Origin: Comamonas sp. Y33R10-2
GTDB lineage: Bacteria; Pseudomonadota; Gammaproteobacteria; Burkholderiales; Burkholderiaceae_C
NCBI RefSeq assembly: GCF_019355935.1
Contig: NZ_CP079925.1
Location: forward strand, 2,170,001 to 2,234,000
Length of the DNA stretch: 64,000 bases
Direction of reading: 5' to 3'
Shown here: piece by piece, positions 16,201 to 23,327 of the stretch
How positions within the stretch are numbered: position 1 is the first letter of the stretch
Layout of the letters: each line of letters starts with the position of its first letter
Translations under genes and position numbers: made by a program
Notes under the pieces: generated by a model
What the model saw: the letters and a program-made list of their open reading frames with translations, nothing else
The model's database searches: none
Told to the model about the DNA's origin: nothing

Positions 16201-16654
16201 GATGCAAGTCAACGATGCTAGACCTCGGTAGCAGAAGCTCCCTAGCGAAAAGGTCCATTTGAACTTCTCGACGCTGTCGGCGGCTGTAGTCGACGACCCG
16301 ATCCATCCCGACAGGAGCTGCTTCCGAGGTGCGGGCTGGATCAATGTGCGCAGATGGCTCTGGAGCTTCTTCACCATCACCCAGTTCGGCGTGCCCAAGC
16401 TCATGCGCAACCAAGAATGCTTGGTCGAAGGGTGATCCTTCGTTCTCATGGAGAATGAGGGGAAGGTCCGGATCAAAGGAGGCTCGGCCACCATCGAGCA
16501 TCGCGGCGCCTGGAGCGCAGGTCTCAACGGTGATCCCGAGGTCGTTAGCGATGCCAACAGCGAAGTCGTACGGGGACCAAGGGTTGCGCCCACGCTGGAC
16601 AGCCTCATCGTGCAGTCGCCGAGCATGCTGCCGTGCAAGCTCTATCGGGTCCAT
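13268..16654 (-). CDS. ImmA/IrrE metallopeptidase - UvrD-like helicase - Fe-S PD-(D/E)XK nuclease fusion
   Basis: A 1128-residue three-part protein. Residues about 1-180 are an ImmA/IrrE-type zinc peptidase with HELGH at 84-88 and a further ligand near Glu130 (REVQMDLFARELLLP). Residues about 195-880 are an SF1A helicase: GPGTGKT at 218-224, LTFSNKAAGEM, GTFHSFG, DEYQDVNRSS, GDAKQSIYRFRGA, MTIHGSKGLEFP, and FFVAMSRARNRL. The last 250 residues carry YESCARRFLYTHLL and CPNCPAFFVCG, the four-Cys Fe-S frame of AddB-type nucleases, with a PD-(D/E)XK-like strand around RVKTGH. It would cut proteins, translocate on DNA and cleave it. The gene starts 2 nt after the small upstream gene; the multi-ubiquitin gene follows after 83 nt. 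Confidence 0.87.
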   Translation of the reverse strand: MDPIELARQHARRLHDEAVQRGRNPWSPYDFAVGIANDLGITVETCAPGAAMLDGGRASFDPDLPLILHENEGSPFDQAFLVAHELGHAELGDGEEAPEPSAHIDPARTSEAAPVGMDRVVDYSRRQRREVQMDLFARELLLPRSSIVDLHLVQGQTCSDIAGRLGAPFEVVAQQMLDALLLPPIPVVAEADPVEIPLNEKQRDAARHRGAAFLLQAGPGTGKTRTLVARVESLLDEGVDPRRILLLTFSNKAAGEMTERIALKRPKDATALCIGTFHSFGLDILRRFNDRCSLPADPRLMDRTEAVELLENEFPRLGLTHYRNLYDPSQTAADILTAVSRAKDEVVDAAGYQVLATAMRAAATDPGAVEAAEKAAEVAKVYARYEELKTVSQCVDFGDLVMRPVLLLESDAAVRAQLQSDYDHILVDEYQDVNRSSVRLLAALKPTGVNLWVVGDAKQSIYRFRGASSFNMSRFGREDFPGAVRDSLEVNYRSTSEVVHAFSTFAAGMSAADGEQALEADRGPGGKLPEVITVVSTPLLTAAIADGIEELREEGYRYRDQAVLCRGNDRLSDVGRELERAGIPVLFLGSLFERPEVKDLVAMLTLLVDRRAMGLIRTACWPEFTMGLEDAVRVFEHLRGTNAEPGAWRLGAPTEVTPSGQEALSALHAALAGFDATSQPWIVLATLLLDRTRQAARIAASSSVPEQAQGIAIWQFMNFVRVQPNAQGLPIQRLSDRVRRLLRLRDDRDLRQLPAAAQGIDAVRLMTIHGSKGLEFPAVHIAGVNKDSIPGSLRTSKCPPPVGLVAGGQGSAEEVARAAHNEEQECLFFVAMSRARNRLAFYGATATASGRARALSPFLERIGPVNSRPVTPTTVMPPAPDEAIIPVVFSGTPRFSSDAVGLYESCARRFLYTHLLHVGGRRRTSSFMQMHEAIREVYRTVVAQGGVPTGKLDELLSKAFVTHGLHEHGYVEDYRAMATTMLRYFLESRAGAVVEAPTALRVSFGDHEVEVTPDEVLVRNGVRTLRRVKTGHASSGDGKDVGAAAFVLAGRAAFPDASIELVYLADAESKPLTLSPKELSNRQDKLGDIFRGIRAGQFKTEASDAICPNCPAFFVCGAVPPGTLSKNF

Positions 16655-16656
16655 GA

Positions 16657-17223
16657 CTACTCTCCGTCGAGGAGGTTCGAAATGCTCTGTTCGTCGACGC
16701 CAGCGTCTTGCAAAACTCTCTCGAACGGCACTTTCTCAGGGGCTATTGGCTTGACGGCTGACTTCCTTGCACGAGCCAGGGGAGCCTCAGGAGGAAGAGC
16801 GAGGTACGAGAGCAGTGTCTCGTTTGATGTCTGCAGCGCTTCAGCCATTTTCGTCAGAACGCGCCGGGGCAAGGTTGCGACCTCTATCCGACGCTCTCGG
16901 AAGGCAAGGCCGACCTGCATAGGTAAGGACAGCACTTTGATTGCATCGGCAAACGCCTTTGCAGGGGCAACTTGCAGAGACTTAAGCGTTGCCGTGTTCT
17001 CCCGAAGACGCACCATGCCTGCCGCGACGAGGTCGAATTCGGCAGCACTAGGAGGAACATCGTCGTCAAACTCGCGAGTCAGCTCCGCGGAGAGGTCTAT
17101 TAGGGCTGAGGAATGCTCTGGGTACTGAGCGAGATATCGCTGCAGCACACCGTGTTCTTGCTCAAAGTCCATAGCGAACGCTCTCAGGACATCGTCTGCG
17201 GTGATTTGTGGCTGCATACCCAT
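16657..17223 (-). CDS. small regulator-like protein between sigma-like and ImmA/IrrE genes
   Basis: The 188-residue protein has no family I can name with certainty. The first 50 residues (DVLRAFAMDFEQEHGVLQRYLAQYPEHSSALIDL) are helical and resemble segments seen in anti-sigma-like or partner proteins. The middle (LPMQVGLAFRERRIEVATLP to LLSYLALPP) resembles a divergent XRE-type helix bundle of the sort paired with ImmA/IrrE proteases. Its ATG shares a base with the sigma-like gene's TAA (TAATG), and the protease-helicase gene begins 2 nt after its stop. A role as repressor or anti-sigma cleaved by the ImmA/IrrE domain is a reasonable inference. Confidence 0.6.
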   Translation of the reverse strand: MGMQPQITADDVLRAFAMDFEQEHGVLQRYLAQYPEHSSALIDLSAELTREFDDDVPPSAAEFDLVAAGMVRLRENTATLKSLQVAPAKAFADAIKVLSLPMQVGLAFRERRIEVATLPRRVLTKMAEALQTSNETLLSYLALPPEAPLARARKSAVKPIAPEKVPFERVLQDAGVDEQSISNLLDGE

Positions 17224-17999
17224 TACTTCTTCCCCTTGCGCTCAAGGCGCAGCTTCAATGACGCAAAGGCCTTGTCGCGATGCGTGCGGACGGTCTTCTC
17301 CGATTTCCCCAGGACTTTGCTGATGGACTTGACGGAGGGGTCATTGGACTCTATGGGAATGTCTTGGCGCCACATCACGACGATCCTCCTTTGGAACTCA
17401 GGTAGGCTGTCAATCGCCTCATCAAGGAAGAGCCGGTAATCTTTTTTGTCAAGTTCTTCGGCGTCGAATGGGTTGTAGTCTCCGATGGCTGATTCGACCT
17501 GGGCGGAGATCTCTCCATCTTCGGTCTCAATTTCAGTAGTCCGGTTCTCCTGCTTCCAGTGGCGGTCGTTCGCGTCCCGACGATCCGCCGCGACCGCGCT
17601 GTTGAAGTTGACCTCGTAGTAGTCGAGGCGGTCGTCGTAGTGGCTCCGGTCGCTAAGTAGCAGGTCAACGAAGTGGTCGCCGACGGCCTCGCGGATGTTC
17701 ATCCTAGTCATCGAGACCGTTTTGCCGTCGGCGTTAGTGACTGAAGGAACTCGACGGGCCACCCGGAGTAGAAGCTTCTCGGTCAATTTCTCGCGGTGAG
17801 CGCCGGAGGCCGCGTTGCGCACAAAGTACAGCAAGGCTTCGGGGGAAACGTATCCGGGATCGCCGACCTGCCATAGGTCAGCACGGCGCTCCAGTTCTGC
17901 GGCGCTGATTCCTGCAAGGGCTTGAATCTCGCTCTCGACCTTTTCTCGCCTGAAGTAAGGGGTGCCATCGAGCTTCCGCTTACGAAGAGGACGTGCCAC
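17223..17999 (-). CDS. sigma-70-like protein (region 4 HTH)
   Basis: A 258-residue protein beginning at GTG 17999 with GAGGAG about 8 nt upstream. The C-terminal 65 residues (LDEAIDSLPEFQRRIVVMW, then SISKVLGKSEKTVRTHRDKAF) match sigma region 4, which contacts the -35 element. Region 2 is not clear: the middle part (DDRLDYYEVNFNSAVAADRR) could be a reduced or altered core-binding part. It is the first gene of the six-gene operon, so it may direct RNA polymerase to this operon or sense stress. A stand-alone HTH regulator is the alternative. Confidence 0.72.
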   Translation of the reverse strand: MARPLRKRKLDGTPYFRREKVESEIQALAGISAAELERRADLWQVGDPGYVSPEALLYFVRNAASGAHREKLTEKLLLRVARRVPSVTNADGKTVSMTRMNIREAVGDHFVDLLLSDRSHYDDRLDYYEVNFNSAVAADRRDANDRHWKQENRTTEIETEDGEISAQVESAIGDYNPFDAEELDKKDYRLFLDEAIDSLPEFQRRIVVMWRQDIPIESNDPSVKSISKVLGKSEKTVRTHRDKAFASLKLRLERKGKK

Positions 18000-18001
18000 A
18001 A

Positions 18002-18331
18002 CTACTCCTCAGCTTGGTATACGAAGGGGCCCTGTTTGGGCTATCGAGCCAAACTGTAACAGAATAGTCGAAATGTACTTCACACCACGCGGCACGCCAA
18101 CGTGATCAGCCGCAATTAAGCGACCCGGGCGTCACTGTTTGGCGAGCCGCAGACTTGTGACCATCCATTCGATCGACGATCGAATAGCAGCTTTCGACTA
18201 ATTCTCAGGCATTCGTGCCAATACCCTAACCGTCAGCAACCAGCCTGAAGCAGCTCCACAAGTGAGGGTGTGCAGAATTTTCTGTAAACAGGCTAAACCG
18301 TAAGGCTCAGATCGGAACTTCTACATATAAG
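18002..18331. other. 330-nt upstream region of the six-gene operon
   Basis: No gene is visible. The part next to 17999 carries the ribosome binding site of the sigma-like gene and should hold its promoter; I could not settle a -35/-10 pair. The sequence contains a GATCGACGATCG-like palindromic stretch near 18171-18183 that could bind a dimeric regulator, but this is weak. Confidence 0.35.
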
Positions 18332-18832
18332 TTATCGCAACTTGCAATACTCTTGCAGCTTTTCCGAAAGCTTGGCAACTGTCTCTTGATCTGCTATTCC
18401 ATTGCGCCCACGGGTCAGCACAAGATGCTTGGATGCAGCACCTATCCATCCTTCGTCATCATCATCGAGCACCACCCAACGAGTGACCGATCGCCGTGTT
18501 GCATCAGCTAAGACTTGTGCGCCACGAGTCATTGCATCGAACTCAAATTTGTTCATCGCACTGTGAAAAGTGGAGCCAATCACTCGTGACCGTAATGCTT
18601 CTGGAAGATAGGCCTTAGCTTGAGAGAACCCCAGAATGCGAACCCATGATGTCGACAAAACGATTCGTACGTCAGGATACGGCACCAGTACGTCAACGAG
18701 GATTTTTGCGTGCTCGAACAAGGTATGGCCAGTGTGATCGACACTGAAATACATTCCGCCCCGAGGGTGCCTGTAGACGGGCTCTGGATGCAAGACCCCG
18801 TCATAGTCAAGATAAAGAATCGTGTGGGACAT
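18332..18832 (-). CDS. HAD-family phosphatase-like protein
   Basis: The 166-residue protein has the HAD motifs in order: I as LDYDGVLHP (the nucleophile Asp in DYD), II as VLSTSW, and the last as VLDDDDEGW. The form matches the HAD domain group noted in RNA-repair multidomain proteins and in stand-alone genes of mobile islands. It probably removes phosphate from a nucleic-acid end or a small molecule; the substrate is unknown. It is separate from the six-gene operon (gap about 330 nt) but on the same strand, at the right edge of the accessory region next to tRNA-Pro. Confidence 0.78.
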   Translation of the reverse strand: MSHTILYLDYDGVLHPEPVYRHPRGGMYFSVDHTGHTLFEHAKILVDVLVPYPDVRIVLSTSWVRILGFSQAKAYLPEALRSRVIGSTFHSAMNKFEFDAMTRGAQVLADATRRSVTRWVVLDDDDEGWIGAASKHLVLTRGRNGIADQETVAKLSEKLQEYCKLR

Positions 18833-19018
18833 ACATTCTTGTGACGAAGCAATCAGTCACATGGCAACAAAAGGCACTGGAATTGATAAGTCCATGGCAG
18901 TCGCAGGCCAGCCTTTTGCATGGCAATGCCTGAACCGCAAACGCCCACATTCAGGCACCGTTTTTCTTTACCGTTACCCCCTGAGTTACCCCCTTTTGAG
19001 GCAATTTCGCTACAATAG

Positions 19019-19053
19019 AAAAAGGACTCCTAACTTTATAGCTAGGAGTCCTT
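19019..19053 (-). terminator. intrinsic terminator after tRNA-Pro
   Basis: On the minus strand AAGGACTCCTAGC pairs with GTTAGGAGTCC around a short AT loop, followed by TTTTT. It lies 9 nt past the tRNA 3' end. Confidence 0.85.
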
Positions 19054-19061
19054 ATCTAGAT

Positions 19062-19138
19062 TGGTCGGAATGGCGGGATTCGAACTCGCGACCCCTTGCA
19101 CCCCATGCAAGTGCGCTACCAGGCTGCGCTACATTCCG
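19062..19138 (-). tRNA. tRNA-Pro (anticodon GGG)
   Basis: A 77-nt cloverleaf with encoded CCA (19064-19062), acceptor stem CGGAATG/CATTCCG, T-arm GTTCGAATC, and anticodon stem CTTGC/GCAAG around loop ATGGGGT, giving GGG. It stands at the right end of the accessory island. tRNA 3' ends are common integrase targets, but no integrase gene or second copy of the 3' end is seen in the window. Confidence 0.96.
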
Positions 19139-19574
19139 TGATGCTTCGAATTATAGGGGGCAATAAAAGCTTGTTTGGGCAAAACTCTCACTTTTTTCAA
19201 AAAAGTAAGCTGCAGCTTGCTGAAAGTGCTTTCTGCATCGTCTGACTACGCACGCACCAGCATCCCTAGCGGGCGCTATGGTCACCGAATGCTGTCGTAA
19301 AAATCAAGCAAGCCTTTGGATAACGAAAAAGCGATTCGTCTCACAGCTTCATTTCACAAGCACTCACTTTCGACCAAGCCCTCAGTTAGCAAATTCCAAT
19401 TAGCTATCAGCACGGTGCGTACACATCACAGCGTTGTCAAATGACGCAAAAAAACCACTACCACGCCTTTGAAATAATGATTTCATCAGCTTCCTTGAAG
19501 TGAGCGCTTCAGCAGCCCTCAAACCGCCGCTATATTTCAAAGCGTAAATTTAATAACCAGCTGAGAAAACACCC
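19139..19574. other. 436-nt upstream region of the porin gene
   Basis: No gene or RNA is recognised. It must hold promoters for tRNA-Pro (minus) and the porin (plus). A TAGCTATCAG fragment near 19401 belongs to the family of short repeats seen elsewhere in the window. Confidence 0.4.
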
Positions 19575-20648
19575 ATGAAAAATGTTTTTATCGCCATGGC
19601 GGCTGCCTTGGCCTGCTCCGGCGCTGCATACGCTCAAAGCAATGTGCAATTGACGGGTCTGGTCGATATGTACGCAGGCTCCCTCAAAGCCCCTGGTGGC
19701 GAGCGCACCGCCTCTCTCGGCTCAGGTGGTATGACCACTTCTTGGTGGGGCATCAAGGGCACTGAAGATTTGGGCGGAGGCTTGAAGGCTGACTTCAACC
19801 TCACCGCCTTCTTCCGCCCAGACACTGGCACCCCCGGCCGCTATGACTTGGCTTTTGGCGAGACATTCTTCTCTCGTGATGCCAACGTGGGCCTGAGCGG
19901 CAGCTTTGGTCGCGTGGGTCTGGGTCGCGGTTTGGCTCCAAACTTCTTGCCCACCGTGTTCAGCAACCCATTTGGCGACTCTTTCGTGATCTCGCCACTG
20001 GTGCTGCATGCCAACATGGGCGTGAGCTCTGCCAACTGGTACAACACAACAACTCCTGCAGACACTGGCTGGAGCAATCAGATTGTTTACTCCACTCCCG
20101 ACATGGGCGGCCTGAAGGCCAATCTGCATTACCAGTTTGGTGAGCAGACCGCAGCCGGTCAGCGCGGCAAAAAGAATGTCGGCCTGAACGTGATGTATGG
20201 CAACGGCCCTCTGAACTTGGTCGCTTTTTATGAGCGTGCTCAGGTCAACAACCCCGCAGGCTCGTCTGTCATCCCCACAACCAGCAACTGGATGGTTGGC
20301 GGTAACTACGACTTCAGCGTTGTAAAGCTCTACGCCACCTACGGCCAATCCAAGTCCAAAGCTGACGTGATGGCTGCAGGCTGGACACCGGGCAAGAACA
20401 AGACCTACTCTCTGGGTCTGGATGTGCCAGTCAATGCTGCTGGCACTTTCAAGGCTGCTGCCGCCCAAACCAAGGCTGAGCCTGCTAACGGCTCTATCGG
20501 CGGCAAGCGCACAACCTTCACTCTGGGCTACAACCACTTCATGTCCAAGCGCACTGACGTTTACGGCGCTGTGATGTATGACCGCGTCAAGTTCACACAA
20601 TCCATGTCCGGCACCAGCGTGGCTGTGGGTATCCGTCACCGCTTCTAA
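19575..20648 (+). CDS. Gram-negative general porin
   Basis: The 357-residue protein has a signal peptide (MKNVFIAMAAALACSGAAYA, then QS) and a typical beta-barrel of the betaproteobacterial porin family (SSNVQLTGLVDMY-like start, GGLKADFNLTAFF, SFGRVGLGRGLAPN) ending in a C-terminal Phe (VAVGIRHRF), the signal for BAM-mediated insertion. It forms a trimeric outer-membrane channel for small hydrophilic solutes. It is monocistronic with a strong terminator 54 nt downstream. Confidence 0.93.
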   Translation: MKNVFIAMAAALACSGAAYAQSNVQLTGLVDMYAGSLKAPGGERTASLGSGGMTTSWWGIKGTEDLGGGLKADFNLTAFFRPDTGTPGRYDLAFGETFFSRDANVGLSGSFGRVGLGRGLAPNFLPTVFSNPFGDSFVISPLVLHANMGVSSANWYNTTTPADTGWSNQIVYSTPDMGGLKANLHYQFGEQTAAGQRGKKNVGLNVMYGNGPLNLVAFYERAQVNNPAGSSVIPTTSNWMVGGNYDFSVVKLYATYGQSKSKADVMAAGWTPGKNKTYSLGLDVPVNAAGTFKAAAAQTKAEPANGSIGGKRTTFTLGYNHFMSKRTDVYGAVMYDRVKFTQSMSGTSVAVGIRHRF

Positions 20649-20700
20649 GCGCTAGAAGCGAACAGGTTTAAGAACTCACTAAGACCTGTTTAGGAACAAA

Positions 20701-20726
20701 AAGCGAGGCTTCGGCCTCGCTTTTTT
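20701..20726 (+). terminator. bidirectional terminator of the porin and lipoprotein genes
   Basis: GCGAGGC-TTCG-GCCTCGC is followed by six T on the plus strand and preceded by A's, so it can serve both convergent genes. Confidence 0.92.
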
Positions 20727-20745
20727 CATATCGGCAGCGACTTCA

Positions 20746-21444
20746 CTACTTTGCGCCAGGCATCTGCAGCAACTTCAGGCGGCGCTGTATTTGCCCACTT
20801 GTGCCCATATCACCCGCCCTTTCAGCCGCCTGCTGCTGCAAGAGTAGCCATGCCATGAGCGCCCTGCGCCAGCCTTGCTCTGATGCGGTATCCACGCCCA
20901 GTTGCAAAAGTTCGGCAGAGGCACTACCTGCGCGCAGCATGACGCCCGCAGCAACCAAACGCGAGAGCGGATCTTGGACTTTGGCGAGACCAGAAAGACC
21001 AGATGCAGCAATAGCACCCACTGCCGCCCTCTGCGCCTGAGGCAATTGACCCACATCACTCGGATGCAACTCCCCTTTCAAATACTGCGCATAGGCGCGC
21101 TCTGACTGATCGGCATCCTGCGCCAGCGCTTCATAAGCTGAGCAGTTATTCCAATCGAGGCTGGCGACTTGCGCCGCGCAACGCATTAGCTCCACCTTGG
21201 CCGCCAGTGCAGGCTGGCCGGTGCTGGCCACGGCATCGCGGGCTTTTTGCCACTGCAAAGTTTCTACGCGCTGCTGCCCCTGCAAATAGGCTTGGGTGGC
21301 TTTTTGCGCAGCAGCTTCAGCATTCAAAGCCCAGTCAGGCACGCGCGGCTGGTTGCCGCAGGCGCTAAGTGCTATGACAGAGATAGCAGCTAGTCCTTTA
21401 AATATATGGACTAGCACCTTATTTGGCTTCAATTTTTGGCTCAT
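20746..21444 (-). CDS. lipoprotein of the Mla-type operon
   Basis: A 232-residue lipoprotein with lipobox LSAC at about residues 26-29 (VIALSACGN). The rest is helical and Ala/Gln-rich, without a family I can name. It does not look like the usual PqiC-type auxiliary lipoprotein. Its ATG overlaps the MCE gene's stop by 4 nt (21441-21444). The signal peptide is encoded inside a genomic repeat (21382-21437) with the inverted pair GCTAGTCC/GGACTAGC. It may assist lipid transport in the periplasm or be an unrelated companion. Confidence 0.72.
   Translation of the reverse strand: MSQKLKPNKVLVHIFKGLAAISVIALSACGNQPRVPDWALNAEAAAQKATQAYLQGQQRVETLQWQKARDAVASTGQPALAAKVELMRCAAQVASLDWNNCSAYEALAQDADQSERAYAQYLKGELHPSDVGQLPQAQRAAVGAIAASGLSGLAKVQDPLSRLVAAGVMLRAGSASAELLQLGVDTASEQGWRRALMAWLLLQQQAAERAGDMGTSGQIQRRLKLLQMPGAK
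21382..21437. repeat. Comamonadaceae-type intergenic repeat inside a lipoprotein signal peptide
   Basis: The stretch contains TAGCAGCTAGTCC and GGACTAGC with an 11-nt spacer and a TTGGCTTCAATTTTT end. It resembles short repeats at 29956, 31643 and 56602, all with a palindromic core and TAGCT-type flank. Confidence 0.6.
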
Positions 21445-22430
21445 GGCAGCTTCAGCTCCGGCTTATTGGCAAACGGCCATTTGCGTTGCAAATCATTGAG
21501 CACAGACTCCAGCCGCAGCAAATTGTTCTCTACCTCAGCGCGCAAAGCACCTAGATCGGTCGATGCCTCGCGGGCATTGCTGCCCACGACCTGCATATCC
21601 GCTAGTACCGCATCCACCTTACTCATGCTTTTGCGCGTATCGGCCAGCAAGCCGTTGAGTTGCTCTACCGTGGATTTGACCTGCGGCATTACGCCGTTGG
21701 TATCAAAGACTTGACTGTCGGCACGCGCCACCATGCGATCCATCCGGCCCAGCACGGAGTTAGCGCGCTCTAGCAGTTGGGTGACTTTTTTGGCTTCTTC
21801 GTCGCTGCCCAGCACTGCGCCCAAAACACCGCCTTGGCCTTGCATGCGCTCAGCCAACTTACGTACCTCGGCCAAAGAGCCGCCCAAGGCAGAGTCCGTG
21901 GCCGTCATCGCGGCCACATTGGCCAGCACTTCTTTGGCGGAGTTAATGATCTGCGGCAGCTCCGCCGTGGCATCGCCGCTGAGCACAGGGCGTACCGAAT
22001 CAGGCGGCAGCACTTCATCACTGAGCATGCCGCTATAAGCCTTGATGGTGGTGCCGCCCACAATGCCTTTGACCAGCGTAAACACGCTGGACTGGCGCAG
22101 CCAGTGGGCGTCTTTTTCAGGCACATCAATCAAAATGCGCACCGTTCCATCCGCGGCCAGCTCAATCTTGCGCACACGCCCGATGGGAAAGCCCGAGAAC
22201 GTCATATCCATGCCCACGACCACGCCCTCAGAGTCATCCGCCGTCAACACCAGCCGCTGTGTGCTCTCAAACACGCCGCGGGCGTACAGCAGATAGCCCA
22301 CTGAGCTCAAAACCAGCGCCAAAGTCAGCACCAGCAGGGCCGCCGCTTTGACGCGCAAGTACGCTACGGGTTTGAGGTTGTGCAGTTCTTCATCGATCGG
22401 CTGCTCCTCGACCATGCGGGTTTCGCTCAT
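21441..22430 (-). CDS. MlaD-family (MCE) substrate-binding protein
   Basis: A 329-residue protein with one N-terminal membrane helix (about residues 28-50, AAALLVLTLALVLSSVGYLLY) and an MCE domain (residues about 55-140: ADDSEGVVVGMDMTFSGFPIGRVRKIEL). The C-terminal half is predicted coiled coil. MCE proteins form hexameric rings that carry phospholipids between membranes together with an MlaE permease and MlaF ATPase. The permease gene is 24 nt upstream; the ATPase gene is not in this operon. Confidence 0.9.
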   Translation of the reverse strand: MSETRMVEEQPIDEELHNLKPVAYLRVKAAALLVLTLALVLSSVGYLLYARGVFESTQRLVLTADDSEGVVVGMDMTFSGFPIGRVRKIELAADGTVRILIDVPEKDAHWLRQSSVFTLVKGIVGGTTIKAYSGMLSDEVLPPDSVRPVLSGDATAELPQIINSAKEVLANVAAMTATDSALGGSLAEVRKLAERMQGQGGVLGAVLGSDEEAKKVTQLLERANSVLGRMDRMVARADSQVFDTNGVMPQVKSTVEQLNGLLADTRKSMSKVDAVLADMQVVGSNAREASTDLGALRAEVENNLLRLESVLNDLQRKWPFANKPELKLP

Positions 22431-22454
22431 TGCGCAATCCTTTGAGTCATGTTT

Positions 22455-23270
22455 TTAGTAATAGTTACCCATAAGAGAGATGACCTCGATCAAAAGCAGC
22501 ACGGCAAACATGCGCGCAAAGCCACCAAGCTCTGAGCCACCTCGCTGGTGCAGCGCAATCGGCGTGTACATGGCAGATGCCAATGGCATCACAGCCACCG
22601 TCAGGCTAAAAAACCAGGTCTTGAGCACAAAAACCAGAGTCAAAGACGGCGTAAAAATCTGTCCAAAAATACGGGTGTAGGTCGCAAACCCGGCCACACT
22701 AAAACCATAAACACTCAGATAAACCGTGACCAGCGCCACGATGCAGCTCAGAGCAGCCAGCGTAATGGCCGCAAATACGCCTGCCGCCGCACGCGGCACC
22801 AAAGCGGCGCGAATGGGGTCTATGCCGCGCGCCGCCCACTGCCCCAGCAAACCTTGCGTGCGCATCTGCACCACTTGCACGCCTGCAGGGATGGTGCAGC
22901 GCATGGCCACAAACAGCGCCGCCGTCAGCGGGATCAGCTCAATGACCATCACGCGCACCACCAAATCCTGCGCATAGCGAGACAGGCCGTAACTTTGGGC
23001 GGTGACGATGACAATGCGCGCAATCACCGCGCACAGCAAGGCGGCCAGCGCGGTAAAGCCCAAGAGCACCGGCGCCGTCTGCGCATAGATTTGCTGGGCC
23101 AGCATGGCGCGGCCACGCTTTTGATAGCTAGATGGCGACGCGATCAGCACCAGCAAAATAGCCGTCAAATAAATGCTGCGCCACCAAGCCAAGGCTTGCG
23201 CGGCTAAAGCCGCACCCAAAGCGGCGCCTAGGCGCCCGGGTAGCTTGATGGTGGTTTCACTCCAGCTCAT
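22455..23270 (-). CDS. MlaE-family ABC permease
   Basis: The protein, started at ATG 23270 (MSWSETTIKLPG), has 271 residues and several hydrophobic helices of the MlaE type, with conserved VMVIELIPLTAALFVAMR and GLLGQWAARGIDPIRAAL. It would be the inner-membrane part of a lipid transporter for outer-membrane or periplasmic lipid traffic. The usual order is permease, ATPase, MCE protein; here the MCE gene follows directly. An ATPase must be shared from elsewhere. The start is chosen by family length; the ribosome binding site is weak. Confidence 0.87.
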   Translation of the reverse strand: MSWSETTIKLPGRLGAALGAALAAQALAWWRSIYLTAILLVLIASPSSYQKRGRAMLAQQIYAQTAPVLLGFTALAALLCAVIARIVIVTAQSYGLSRYAQDLVVRVMVIELIPLTAALFVAMRCTIPAGVQVVQMRTQGLLGQWAARGIDPIRAALVPRAAAGVFAAITLAALSCIVALVTVYLSVYGFSVAGFATYTRIFGQIFTPSLTLVFVLKTWFFSLTVAVMPLASAMYTPIALHQRGGSELGGFARMFAVLLLIEVISLMGNYY

Positions 23271-23327
23271 GCAGGAATGATAGCTCCCGCATCTCGCGCA
23301 AGCCCCATCAAGCACAACGCCAACGTG

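Noticed and set aside
18822..19166. Plus-strand frame running through the tRNA-Pro gene
   Set aside because: It reads across the tRNA and its terminator, so it is not a gene.
19722..20639. 305-codon frame antisense to the porin gene
   Set aside because: It is a shadow of the porin codon pattern without any domain.
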